Part shown: piece by piece, positions 44,730 to 55,151 of the stretch
Layout: each line of letters starts with the position of its first letter
How positions within the stretch are numbered: position 1 is the first letter of the stretch
Assembly (NCBI GenBank): GCA_027625915.1
Contig: JANTQA010000032.1
Coordinates: 15,516,001-15,580,000, forward strand
Direction: 5' to 3'
From: Anaeramoeba flamelloides
Taxonomy: Eukaryota; Metamonada; Anaeramoebidae
Length of the DNA stretch: 64,000 bases
Program-made: the position numbers and the translations under genes
The notes under the pieces: model-generated
What the model was told of the DNA's origin: nothing
The model's database searches: none
What the model saw: only the letters and a program-made list of their open reading frames with translations

Positions 44730-45464
44730 ATGAATGAGATCCAATCAGAACTTTTAAACCACTTTGAAACAAATAAGCAACCTTTTTCACTATTTGATCT
44801 TCACTCAGAATTTTCAAAATATTCAGATAAAGAAATAAACAATACTCTTGATACTTTAATAGCCGAAAATAAACTTTCTACACACAATTTGAAAACAAAA
44901 TTCAAAACAAATTCAACCGTTCCTATTTATTGGCTCACTGACAAAGACTCAACAAAGGAATCGAGCAAAGTGGTTTTAGAGAAAACAAGAACTAAATTAT
45001 TAACTACTGGTATAACACCACCAGACATAAATCCTAATAACAGAAAAAGAAAAGAACCTTCACAAACAACAGAGGAAAAAGAAGAAAAAAAAGAACAAAA
45101 GGAAAAGGAAAAAGAAAAAGAAAAGGAAAAAGAAAAAGAAAAAGAAGAAGAAGAAGAAGAAGAAATAGAATCACAACAAGAAAGGCTAAAGGAATTTAAT
45201 TACCTCAAACGTGAATCAAATGAATTACGAATAGAATTAAAAGACATCCAAACAAACAAACAAATGAAAATAAACAAAGAAGAGGAAGAAAAACTCGAAG
45301 AAAAATGTGAAAAATGGAAAGAAGTCACACAAGAAGTTTTGTATGATCTATTAAAAATCTGGAAGAATATGAATTCAGAAATAACACTAGAAAAAATGAT
45401 TAATTATTTTGGAATACCACATGATCTGATTGGGTTTGATAAAAATGAAGAGGATTTCATCTAA
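44730..45464 (+). CDS. SFR1: SFR1/Mei5-like recombination accessory protein with N-terminal winged helix, 244 aa
   Basis: The C-terminal 60 residues match the conserved end of SFR1/Mei5, the partner of Swi5 that assists Rad51/Dmc1 filaments: CEKWKEVTQEVLYDLLKIW, then ITLEKMINYFGIPHDLIGF, then EEDFI, against the human pattern KKWRSCSQLLLYELQ, LSLTQLIDHYGL and EEEFI. This is preceded by a coiled coil (about residues 155-200). The N-terminal 70 residues look like a winged helix: ELLNHFETNKQPFSLFDLH, KEINNTLDTLIAENKLST, then a beta-wing ending PIYWLTD. A Lys/Glu-only linker (about 110-145) lies between. The start chosen is the first in-frame ATG (MNEIQSELL). The winged helix is not part of SFR1 as I know it; Hop2 has one, which would be the alternative reading. 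Single exon. Confidence 0.72.
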   Translation: MNEIQSELLNHFETNKQPFSLFDLHSEFSKYSDKEINNTLDTLIAENKLSTHNLKTKFKTNSTVPIYWLTDKDSTKESSKVVLEKTRTKLLTTGITPPDINPNNRKRKEPSQTTEEKEEKKEQKEKEKEKEKEKEKEKEEEEEEEIESQQERLKEFNYLKRESNELRIELKDIQTNKQMKINKEEEEKLEEKCEKWKEVTQEVLYDLLKIWKNMNSEITLEKMINYFGIPHDLIGFDKNEEDFI

Positions 45465-46863
45465 TTTTTCTTCTTTGTGTGATTAATAATTCATAAACTA
45501 TTTATTATTCACCATATTTAACCCCATTGAATTAAAAAAAAAAAAAAAAAACTAATAAAAATCCCTTTGATCCTTTGTATCTCTTTTAGGACCAAGTCGG
45601 AAATTTTTTCAATTAATAATATTTTGCAAGAATTAACTCAATTGTTTCTTTTAGAAATTGCACTTTTCTGTTTGCAGTTATTTGTTTACAAGTCCTCTAA
45701 CATTGAGAAAAAAGAGTTAACTCATATCGCATCGTCAAAAGGAGAGTATAAAAATAATGTAAATTTTTATTTAAAAATTAGAATGATTTTCTCAATAGAA
45801 AAAAAAAGTGAGATCAATGAAAAAAATAATTTTTAGTTAAGGGACTAGTCTTAGACGACAACAAGGCAAAATTTTAAAATATGTTATTGGTGATATTCTC
45901 TACTTTCGTATTTTGTAGATCCCAAGTGTCAAACAATTCTGATCGACTAAGAAACCCAAAAAAGAATATTTTTTTTTGTTAGACCATTTTTTTTTTCCAT
46001 TTTTTATGAAAAAGAAAACTATTAAATTCATTTTATTTCTCACAATTTAACAATTTTTTACCCCTTTTATTGTCATTTTGATCATTATTATACTATAACA
46101 TTTCTTTTTTACCAGTAATATTAATATAAAGATTTTTTTTTCTTTTTTGAGATAAAACTTTTGGTTAACCAAAAAAATGATATATTCAACGGATTAAAAA
46201 ATTATTGTATTTTTTTAAGAAGAGTAGTTATAATAATCAAAGTTTTGTGGTCATTTAAAAATTTTACTCCGAAATTTTGTTTTTGTTTTAAGACAAAATT
46301 CGATTTTTCAAAATACAATTTTCTTGAAGATATTTGGGAATTAGATAATTTTATCCTCAAAATTCAAAATCAAATTTTTTTCTGCCAAAAATGATTTGAA
46401 TTGTTATAAGGAGTCTTGTGAATAAGACCAAACAATTTGTACAAAAAAATTTTTCAAAATTGAAAATTTTTTTGCAATTTTTTTTTTACTTTTTGAAAAT
46501 CAGAAAACAACTTTTTTAAAATCTTAAATAAAAAAAATTTTTTTTTGCATAATAGATCTCAATTTAATTGATAAAATGTAGCTAAATTTCTACCCTATAT
46601 TCGTTTATTGAATCACCTAAACCACTAATAGTTTTAATGGCTAAGATTTGAATTGAAATATCAATCAAAGGAAAAGAGTTTCCAAATAAAAAATTTTCTT
46701 TCTAAATCATTACTTTCCAACATGAAACGAAAAATATGTCTTCCCATTATCAAGAATTAACTCAATTCTTAAACAAAATAATAGGTTACTTTTTTTCGTT
46801 TTATATTGGAAAGATGCAAATTTTGAATTTCAAAAAAGAGAATGAAATTAACAAATTGTAAAA

Positions 46864-47199
46864 ATGGTGAAAACTCATCCATTTCATAAGTTGAAAGAAA
46901 AATTACAAAAAAAAAAATCTACAAGATCTTGTCAAGATTTCATTTTATTTTCAAAAACAACTACATCCTTAAGAATCTTTTTGGAAATTCACAAGAGGCT
47001 ATTTCAATGTGAGTGTAATTGTATAAATATATACACTGATAAAATCAACTCTGTAATGCTTCTAAAAACAATATTTTTTGTCAAAGAGACATCACCAATT
47101 CATCCAAAAACAATTGTATTTATAGAAAAAATTAAATCTGAGAACCAATTAATTCAAGTCTTATCAACTTTTCTAACTTTAAAAAATTTTTGCAAATAA
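46864..47199 (+). CDS. Hypothetical 111-aa frame, doubtful
   Basis: ATG-started frame, MVKTHPFHKLKEKLQKKK onward, with a Cys-rich spot (RLFQCECNCINIY). No family recognised, no splice partners found. Its composition is slightly less biased than other random frames here. The RLFQCEC spot resembles RFFNCEC in the doubtful frame at 30444-30710, which could mean a shared decayed element. Low confidence that it is a real gene. Confidence 0.2.
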   Translation: MVKTHPFHKLKEKLQKKKSTRSCQDFILFSKTTTSLRIFLEIHKRLFQCECNCINIYTDKINSVMLLKTIFFVKETSPIHPKTIVFIEKIKSENQLIQVLSTFLTLKNFCK

Positions 47200-48541
47200 A
47201 CAGTAAAAAACCAAGTATCGAATTTAAGTCTCTCTAAATAAGGGAAAAATTATTAAATTTCTTGGTACGGATGGTTATTATCATTTTTTAATTATATCCC
47301 TCTATGCCTTAGAAAGCAAATAGCATGTTAAGACAGTCTTTTGAGATAATCTTTAGCTTTTTTTAAATAAAAATTTCCAAACACCATTTCAATTCTAGTG
47401 GCTAAATTTATGAGGGTGGTGCACAATATTACCGAATCCTTAGATTTTTCATAATTCTTAAGATTAGAGTAAAATCTTTTAATTTGATTAATTCTTTTAA
47501 ATTATTAACAACAAACTTTTTTGTTTTTTTTTTTGAAAAAAATTAAAAATATAATCAATGTATTTTTAAATTTCTTATATTAAATAAAAAACTTTCAGGA
47601 AATTTACAAAATGAAAAATCAAAAGTGAAATTATTTCCATTTTCTGAGATAATTTCAACAATTTTTCTTTGAAAACAAAATAAAAAAATTGATAAAAAAA
47701 CATTTAAAAATTAACAAAAAATGATTTAAAAATTCAGTTTATTTTTTCAAAAGTTAACAAAATCTCCAAGGATTTACTTTCAAGTTTTTATGGTCTTAGG
47801 TATATTATCAAGTATTAGATTATATCTTTTTTTAAATCAGACAAAAAAAAAATCACAGTTTTAATTAAGACATCGGATTTTACAACATGGGTATGTGTAT
47901 TCTAGACCAGTTTGCTTATTTATGATTAGTTCTTTGAAAAAACCGAATACTAAATAAATTAGATAGTTATTAAACTACACCTGATAGTTAACATTACAAA
48001 ACCACTATTTAATAAGATACATATTGATGACAAAAACATAATTTTTTAGGGATTAATAAACTAATCAAAATTATTCAAGTATATTTATCGTAAATTCAAA
48101 TTTTTATTATCACAGCCACAAGTTAAAAAATGAAATTAAGATCTAATTACAAATATAGAAAAAATAAGTTAAAAACAATTTTTATAAATGAATATTGATT
48201 TGAAAAGTTTGATCCATTTTCTGACCCTTTTAAAAAGTTCAAAATTAAACATTTTAATAAATCCTTTCAAATAAAAATATATTCTTTGAAGTATAAAGAT
48301 ATTTATCGTAGGTATATAAAGTTAAAAATAAATAAAAACCAAATTACAATATATATATTAACATCATTAAACAGTTGAAAGAATAACAATACTAAACTTT
48401 ATATTCAATTTAGGAAGAATTTTGAATTTGCAACTATTTTCATTTTTTTTCTTTTTTGTTTTGTTTTCATTTCCTTTTTTCCATTTATGTAATCTATTTT
48501 CTTAGATCTGGAATTTTTTTTCGATTATTGATAGAAGGTTA

Positions 48542-48802
48542 GTGTTGAGTTTGTTAAATAGGAAAATCACATAAAATTGGTTGATGGTATCTTATCATTT
48601 GATCGATCAACAATTGTTAAAGAAATTTCAACAAATCTACCAATACAATTTTTTTTTTGACTATCAAATAATAGTCAAAAAAAACACAGATGAATTATTG
48701 AGAAAAATGAACATAAAAGAAATCTATGATATTACCATAGAATATCTTTTGGCCAACATGACTCAACACGCAATTCGGAGAAAGGGGCTCAAGACAAAAT
48801 AA
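48542..48802 (+). mobile_element. LINE C-terminal relic, second copy
   Basis: The frame ending at 48802 reads VSYHLIDQQLLKKFQQIYQY, later NIKEIYDITIEYLLANMTQH. In register upstream is Cys-x2-Cys then 14 residues then His, a degraded form of the zinc knuckle at 17204-17280 (the final Cys is Asp). The tail aligns with NIRKIYDFTLTFLKGNLS of the first copy. Stops upstream show it is dead. Confidence 0.5.
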
Positions 48803-49234
48803 AACCTATCAGTGAATTCATTTAAACCAGAAAACTCCAGGTCTCTCACAATAATTATTTTAAACCTCTTTATTTTTTCCACTCTTCATTCTTTTCTTTC
48901 TATCATTTTTTTATAAATTCTTTATTTTTACTCTTTCTTGTTTTAGAAAACTAAATTAAGATTCAAATACTTCTGATGACTGTATCTTTAGATACTCTTT
49001 GAATTAGAAGTCTCAAATTTAGTCACTTCAAAATTCTTTCTTTAACATATTACAAGAGGTTTCATCTAACCCTTAACAATAAATCAATACAATTTTTTGT
49101 TCCGCTCGTTTCATTATTTTGGACAGACCAATTTTTATTTTTGAGTATTGTAATTTATGAACAATTGCGGAAATTCCAATTAATGTATTATTGTAATTTT
49201 GTATTTCTTCTTGAATTCATTAAATTAGATTTTT

Positions 49235-49555
49235 TTTTTCAAAAATTGAATTTTGTTGTATTACAAATATTGAATTGGGTAATAAATTTTTTTGATTTAT
49301 TATTAAAAATTTGTTGTAAAATTGACTATTTTTTAGATCTCAAAAACACTTTTAATCCAATTTCAAAAAAAAAAGTAGATTTAAATGGTTTCTTACTTCT
49401 GTTGATAACAAACCAACAAATTATTCTTTGAAGTTAATTTGTTTTTTCTAATAATTAATGTTACTTTTACATTTCAGTTTTTAGTAAGGCTTACCCTAAA
49501 ATCTTGTCTAACTTGTTTTTCACAAATGGTTATAATTTTTTAATTAATTCACTCC
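49235..49555. repeat. Dispersed repeat R, copy 2
   Basis: Aligns in order with 32080-32425 (AAAATTGACTATTTT, AGATCTCAAAAACAC, ATTATTCTTTGAAGTTAATT, CACAAATGGTTATA). It lies about 430 bases after the LINE tail and directly before a family D MITE. Confidence 0.5.
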
Positions 49556-49562
49556 TTATTTA

Positions 49563-50347
49563 AGGTTTAAAACCCATGAAATTTTTAAAAAATATTATCT
49601 TATGAAGTTGGTGGCTATTTGTTAAGTTGGTTCTTAACTAATCATTCTTTGAGTTTTATATTAATTATAATGTATACTAAATTTCATAATAAATGGCATA
49701 ATTTTTTATTTATTTTTTTTTTTAGTTTTTTTTGTTATATTTTTAGACGAAAAACAAGTATTTCTAGTGTATATAACTGAATATTAAAATAATAATTTTT
49801 TTATTATAATCCATAACTTCAATTTATAAAAATTTTTATTTTTAAATTTTGATTTTTAATAGGTCAATAATTTTGAAATATAATTTCTGTTAACTAAGGA
49901 CAAATTTTGATAATTTATTGGTTTTTTCTTGAAATCAGAATTGAAGAGTCTAAGACTAATATATTGGTAGGTAAGTTTTAAAAAATTGTAATTTATGTGC
50001 TAAATATCAAAATTTTTAATTATGTTTGGTTTTATTTGGAGTTTTTAAAAACAAAATTTTTGTTTTTTTTTCATTTACCTAAATGACTAAAAAGTAAATC
50101 AAAATTTTCTTCTACAACCCAAAAATATAAATTTATTATTAAACACCTACCAATCTATTAATCTTTCACTCTTCAATTTGGATTTTGTAAAAAAAAAAAA
50201 TAAATTGTCAAAAATTGTCTTTTTTGAACATAGGTTAAAATTAAAAACAAGCTAAAGTTGAAGATTGATGAGCTTAGAATCAAAATAACATGTCAATAAC
50301 CCGAATACAATATAATCCTTTTTTCAAATTTCAGGGATTGTAAACCT
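49563..50347. mobile_element. AGGTTTACAATCC MITE family D, copy 2 (785 bp)
   Basis: Ends AGGTTTAAAACCCATGAAAT and the complementary CAGGGATTGTAAACCT, flanked by TA (49561-49562, 50348-50349). It is about 230 bp longer than copy 1 because of an AT-rich insertion in the left half (about 49695-49895). The most diverged copy. Confidence 0.78.
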
Positions 50348-50876
50348 TAATATTTTTATAATTGAATAACCAACCAATCAAATTAATTCAATGTAAAAGT
50401 TGAAAGTGTATTTCAGTGTTTGTAGTTAAATTAAAGATTCACAATTTAATTTTAAAAGGCTTTTTAGAATTCTTTTTGAAAAACCATTAAAACAAAAAAA
50501 AAAAATATTATTTTGGAGAAAATAAATCAATTTAACTCTTAAATAGTCAAAGGCAATCTCCCCACCCCTCTTGAATATACTCCAGTTGTCAGAATATTTT
50601 CTACATTCCCAATTTTGATTTCTCGAAAAACTACTTTTTCCAAAGCCATTTTTTTCTTCTTTTAAAGTTTTTCAATTAGCTCCTATTTCCTCTCAATGAG
50701 TTCCGAAAAAAGAAAATGTTACAAAAAAATTTGTGTTTTGGTTAAAGCCTTTTTAAAACTTGAAGATCATAATAATTTTATTTATGAAAACCATTTTGCC
50801 AATTGTTTTTCAAAATGAGATTCCTAAAGATCAACGAGTACAGTCCTGTTTAATGTATAGAATTTGGTGAAGAATT

Positions 50877-51505
50877 TTAATTTAATTTTTCAAAGTTAAC
50901 AAGAGTTATTTGGTCATGCTCGTAATAAATATCAAGAGCCATAACAACTTCCTCGGGGATATTTTCAAAACAAACACCAAAATCTTCATTTGGCGTTGAG
51001 TAGCTGACCGTTCTGTTGTCCATATCTGTGGTCATGTAAAGAATTGATCCGTCAGTAAATTCTTCTTGTCCGTCACCATACACCTCGCTTTTGTTGTTAT
51101 GACATTTTTGTCCGGTGAGGTGAAATACATAACCGTCTTTGTCCCAAAAGGAAACCTCAGTAACACCTTTTTTGACCACACCGATCATGATTTCATAGCC
51201 TTCTCCATTTGTTCGATCAAGACGAAACTCGTGCTTGTATTTACCTGGTGCTTTCATGACATAAGTGCCTTTAAGATCATTTTCGATCATTGATAATAAA
51301 AAAGGATTTTTTGTTTGTTCCTTGATTTTTTTAGTTTTTTTTTTTTTTTTTGATTTTTTTTTCTTTTGTAAGAAAGAGAAAAAAATTTGAAATATTTACC
51401 CTTAATTGTTCCATTTTCTTGTCTAATTTGTCTAACAGTTTCCCCCTCATTTAACACACGAACCCAACGGGATTTTGTTGATGAGTCAAATTTGTCTGTA
51501 ATCAT
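50877..51505 (-). CDS. SPRY-like domain protein, two exons (51505-51400, 51268-50877), 165 aa
   Basis: A small protein that is nearly all one beta-rich domain resembling SPRY/B30.2, a protein-interaction fold. Supporting patterns: FDSSTKSRWVRVLNEGETV at the start, APGKYKHEFRLDR, then a MIGVV strand, GYVFHLTGQK, GDGQEEFTDGSILYMTTDMD, RTVSYS, and EDFGVCFENIPEEVVMALDI. I place a 131-bp intron at 51399-51269 (donor GTAAAT, acceptor CTTAAAG). It joins NGTIK and GTYVMKAPGK through a shared Gly codon and removes an in-frame MIENDLK run. Without splicing, exon 1 would run into a Lys-only tail. Single-domain SPRY proteins are usually adaptors; the partner is unknown. Confidence 0.72.
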
Positions 51506-51729
51506 TAGATATGTAATAAATCTTGAAGAAAAAATGATCTATTTTTAATTATTTTCCTCTTTTTTCTTTCCTATTTTCTTGTTGTTTTCTTGAGAAGAAT
51601 ACTCAAAGGACCAAAGGTTTTTGTTAAGTTCTGAATTAACAAACTCATAACTATTTGATAATAAGATTAAAAACCTTCTTTGATTTTTGGAATCAAATAA
51701 ACAATTCATCCTTTTTTTCTCAACATTTA

Positions 51730-52761
51730 AGGTTTACAATCCTTGAAATTTGAAAAAAGGACTACCTTGTGTTAGGTGTGTAACAACTTGATATTTTGGT
51801 TCTTAGCTGATGTGTCTTCAACTTGTGCTTGTTTTTAATTTTAACCTATGATACAGTGATCAAAATAATGCATGCACAACTACTATAATCCGTGTTTCAA
51901 AATATTATCCGTGCTTTTTTTTATTCTTATACCAAGACAACGTCCAATCTACTACTAAATAGTATACCTAAGTACAAATCAATTTTGAAAGTAAAGGTCT
52001 GGTTATTTTCAGTAAAATTTAAATTATTCATGCAAATAGTTGAAAATTTTCCATAATACTCTCAATTTTTTTGAATTTTTTTGAAGATAAAAATTTCATC
52101 AAAAATTTACTCTATTTTTTGGAGATAAATTTTCCAATTTGATCCTTCATTTTTAGAATTTCTTTTTAAATAATAGAACTTTAAGAAACCAGTACCATAT
52201 TTTTTTCGGGTTTATTATTGGTTTCTTTGATTGGTTAATGTATAGGTCAACTATAACAAAAAAACACACTTTTTATTTTGAAACACCCATTAAATTTTTT
52301 GCACGCTTTATTTTGACTACAGTATAAAAAGGCAATTTTGGACAATTTATTTTTTTTTTCTGAAATCGAATATGATTGGTTAAGACTAATTGGGTGGAAG
52401 GTAATTATGAATATTTTTTGCTTTTTGGGTTGTCAATTGGAATATTTATTTCCCATTTCTTCAATTACATTTTAAAAAAAAAAATGGTATTAAAAGCTCC
52501 AAATAAAACAAAAGTTATTAATAAATTCAATTGATAACCCAAATAATCAATTTTTTAAAAACTGACTTTCGAAACTATAATACTAACGCTCATCAATTTG
52601 GATTTCAGAAAAAAAAAAAATAAATTGAAAAATGTTAAAGTGTTGTATCTTTGTTAAAATTCATAATAATTAAAAGATCGATCAGCTAAAAACCAAAATA
52701 TTATATTGGAACACACCTAATACAAGATAATAATTTTTCAAATTTCAGGGATTTTAAACCT
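51730..52761. mobile_element. AGGTTTACAATCC MITE family D, copy 3, split by a nested element
   Basis: Outer ends AGGTTTACAATCCTTGAAAT and CAGGGATTTTAAACCT. TA precedes the left end; TC follows the right. Removing the 469-bp inner element and one TA leaves 561 bp, matching the 555-bp copy 1. Confidence 0.82.
51854..52322. mobile_element. Tc1-type MITE nested in family D copy 3 (469 bp)
   Basis: Left end CAGTGATCAAAATAATGCAT and right end GCACGCTTTATTTTGACTACAG are inverted, flanked by TA (51852-51853, 52323-52324). The arms extend to CCGTGTTTCAAAATA and its counterpart TATTTTGAAACACCC. CAGT-type termini with TA duplications are typical of Tc1/mariner elements. No transposase frame. Confidence 0.82.
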
Positions 52762-53927
52762 TCAAATCAGCTAAAAAGATAAATAATTGATATTTAATTG
52801 TATTTTTTTTTTGATTTATACAGATTTTTTTGATAGAATTCGCATTTAGAGATTATCATTATGGATAATTTGACCTAGCCAATCCCATCTTTAACATTTC
52901 TAAGATATAGAAATTGCCTTTTGGATAATAGTATTTAACCAAGGACATTAATCATGAAATACTTTTGGATGTTTGGGTTTAAACTTAAATTTTATAAAAA
53001 GAGGAAATAAATTTAAAGTATATCGATTTTTTTAGGTTTTTTTCTCAATAACAAAATTTAAAAATAACAATTAATTAAAAAGATCTTCAATTTCCAAAAT
53101 TTCAGGTTTTTACAATTTAAAAGCAAAGATCAAAAAATACAATCAAGTTTCTATGTGGTTTCTGTGGTTTCCATGATTTCAATTCTAACATTTATTCTGG
53201 GGTATTTCTTCTGTTGATTTCAATTCTCGACAACTTTAATTTTAATCTTAATTTATTACAAAAAAATAACCCTAATGAAGTAGAGAAGTTGAAAATTTTT
53301 CTCTTATGATATAAATCGAATTTTATATTTCACATAATCCAATTTTAGAATAGTGAACCAATCTATATGTCTTATCACATGTATGACAACTTTGTAAAAT
53401 TTTTATTCTTGGGATAAATATTCCTAATAGTTATAATCGCAAATAACACACAATTAATATTGAAACTTTTTACTTTTTTTTTTTTTTTTTTAATCTTTTT
53501 GTTTTATAAACCAATAAAAATTTGGAACTTGTTATATACCAAAATATATATTTTTCTTTATCATCTAATTTACTAATTTACTATTTGTAACCAGAGCTGT
53601 ATTAGGATCGTTTATCACCTTCTTCAATCAATATAAAAAAAAAAAAAAAAAAAAATCAGTAATTTTTGTTTTGATACGATTAGTCATATACTGTTTCAAA
53701 ACAGCACATAAAAATTATCAATATTAACTGATCTTTAAAAATTTACCTTTTTTAAACAATATTTTAAAGAACTTCAAGAATCTTCAAAATATTTTTTTCA
53801 ATTTTTTAAAAAATTGAATAATAGCTCATTTATTGAATTTTTTTTGAGAATAATAACTCTTATTTCTGAATTTTTTGAAAATGAAAAATCAGAATAGAAA
53901 CCTCAATTGTGATATATAGAAAATATT

Positions 53928-53952
53928 ATGGTAGACTTGGAAAGACTGTAAA
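53928..53952. repeat. Solo half of foldback MITE P
   Basis: TATTATGGTAGACTTGGAAA then GACTG and TA match the right arm of 15255-15346. No left arm is visible nearby. Confidence 0.5.
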
Positions 53953-54581
53953 AAAAAAATAATATAAAATAAAAAAAATTTTTTTTCTACTAAATTTAGC
54001 TCATTCATTTGATAAAAGTTTTCTGTTTTTAAAAACTTTCGAAATATTGGAGATAATTTATAACCCTAATATCACTTTTCAAAATTTTTAAATAGGGGAA
54101 ATGTTGTAAAAGTCTCAGTTTTTTTGTAAAATTCATGATATTTTTTATAAGGTAATTTTTTTTAACATGATTTTTATTTTATAGTGATTTGTTGATTTAT
54201 CAGGAATATATAATTTTTCGTGATAAAGTGGGACTAATCATGATTTTTTCAGATTATTGCGATTTATACTTCTTATCATGATAAAATATGCTACCATCAA
54301 AAACTCTATTATATATATATTCAATTTGGACTTCATTTTCTATAACATAATAACTCTACCAATCCTTCACTACTTGATATAAAAATATAAGAATTAATAA
54401 AATAATATTCAAAAAAAATATCAATAAATTTATTATATTAATGAAATTTAATATTTACACAATGTATGAACTAATAATTAAAATAAAAACAGAATGTTGT
54501 AAATTAGTTATAAATCGATTCATATTGATAAATAAAACAGTAACTTACCCTACGATAAGAACAAATTAAAATATATTAGAG

Positions 54582-55053
54582 AGTATTGAAAAAAATACCA
54601 AAAATGAACATAATACTTGACAAGTTTTTAAATTGTTAATATTAGTACAATTGTTGTTTACTTACTTTTATTTCAGATCAAATCCTTTTTACAAACTAAA
54701 CAATTTTTTAGAAGCCTAATAATAAACCTACCTAAAGTTTATTAAAGTAAGGTACCTATAGAAAATTGATTAAATTGTTTAAGAGCATAAGTAGATCAAC
54801 TTTTTTTGAAGAAAAATAGAGTTTTTTAGAGATTTACTAGAGTTTGGAAAAGCTTATTTTTTATTCTTGTTTTTTGATTCATTAAATAGTGTTTTGAACC
54901 GGTTTAATTTCATTAACCATCATTTTAATAAGTGGGTGGGTTATAATTTTAAAAGTTTGTTTCTTAAAAAAAGGATTGGATTTTAAAGCAAATAAACAAC
55001 AATTTTCCTAATATTCACAATTTAAAATCTTGTACTGTATTTTTTTCAATACT
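54582..55053. mobile_element. TIR element family F, copy 2 (472 bp)
   Basis: Starts AGTATTGAAAAAAATACC and ends GTATTTTTTTCAATACT. Inverted arms of about 95 bp (ACTTGACAAGTTTTTAAATT against AATTTAAAATCTTGTACTG on the other side). Related to 24214-24732, with the central part inverted. It lies just downstream of the Furry-like gene. Confidence 0.72.
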
Positions 55054-55151
55054 ATATTTAGATCAAAAACAAACAACCAAAAAAAAAAAAAAATAAAAGA
55101 AAAAAAAAAAAGTAAATATTTTTATTTGATTAATGATAAATAAAGAAAAGA

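Larger units (their letters stand above)
45465..50876. other. 5.4-kb gene-poor interval
   Basis: No convincing gene. Short frames at 45567-45836, 46161-46394 and 49141-49431 are composition-driven. It contains a LINE tail (48542-48802), repeat R copy 2 (49235-49555) and a family D MITE (49563-50347). Confidence 0.5.
51506..55151. other. 3.6-kb gene-free interval
   Basis: Holds family D copy 3 with a nested Tc1-like MITE, a half copy of foldback P (53928-53952), a 20-base A run (53635-53655) and family F copy 2. No coding sequence is recognised. Confidence 0.55.

Noticed and set aside
45567-46394. Possible extra exons after the SFR1-like gene (45567-45836, 46161-46394)
   Set aside because: The SFR1 match is complete at its stop codon. 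These frames have biased Phe/Ile/Lys composition and no family motif.
2692-55151. tRNA, rRNA or other structural RNA genes in the gene-free intervals
   Set aside because: I looked for GC-richer cloverleaf-like segments with TTC/GGTTC boxes and saw none; absence cannot be proven by eye.
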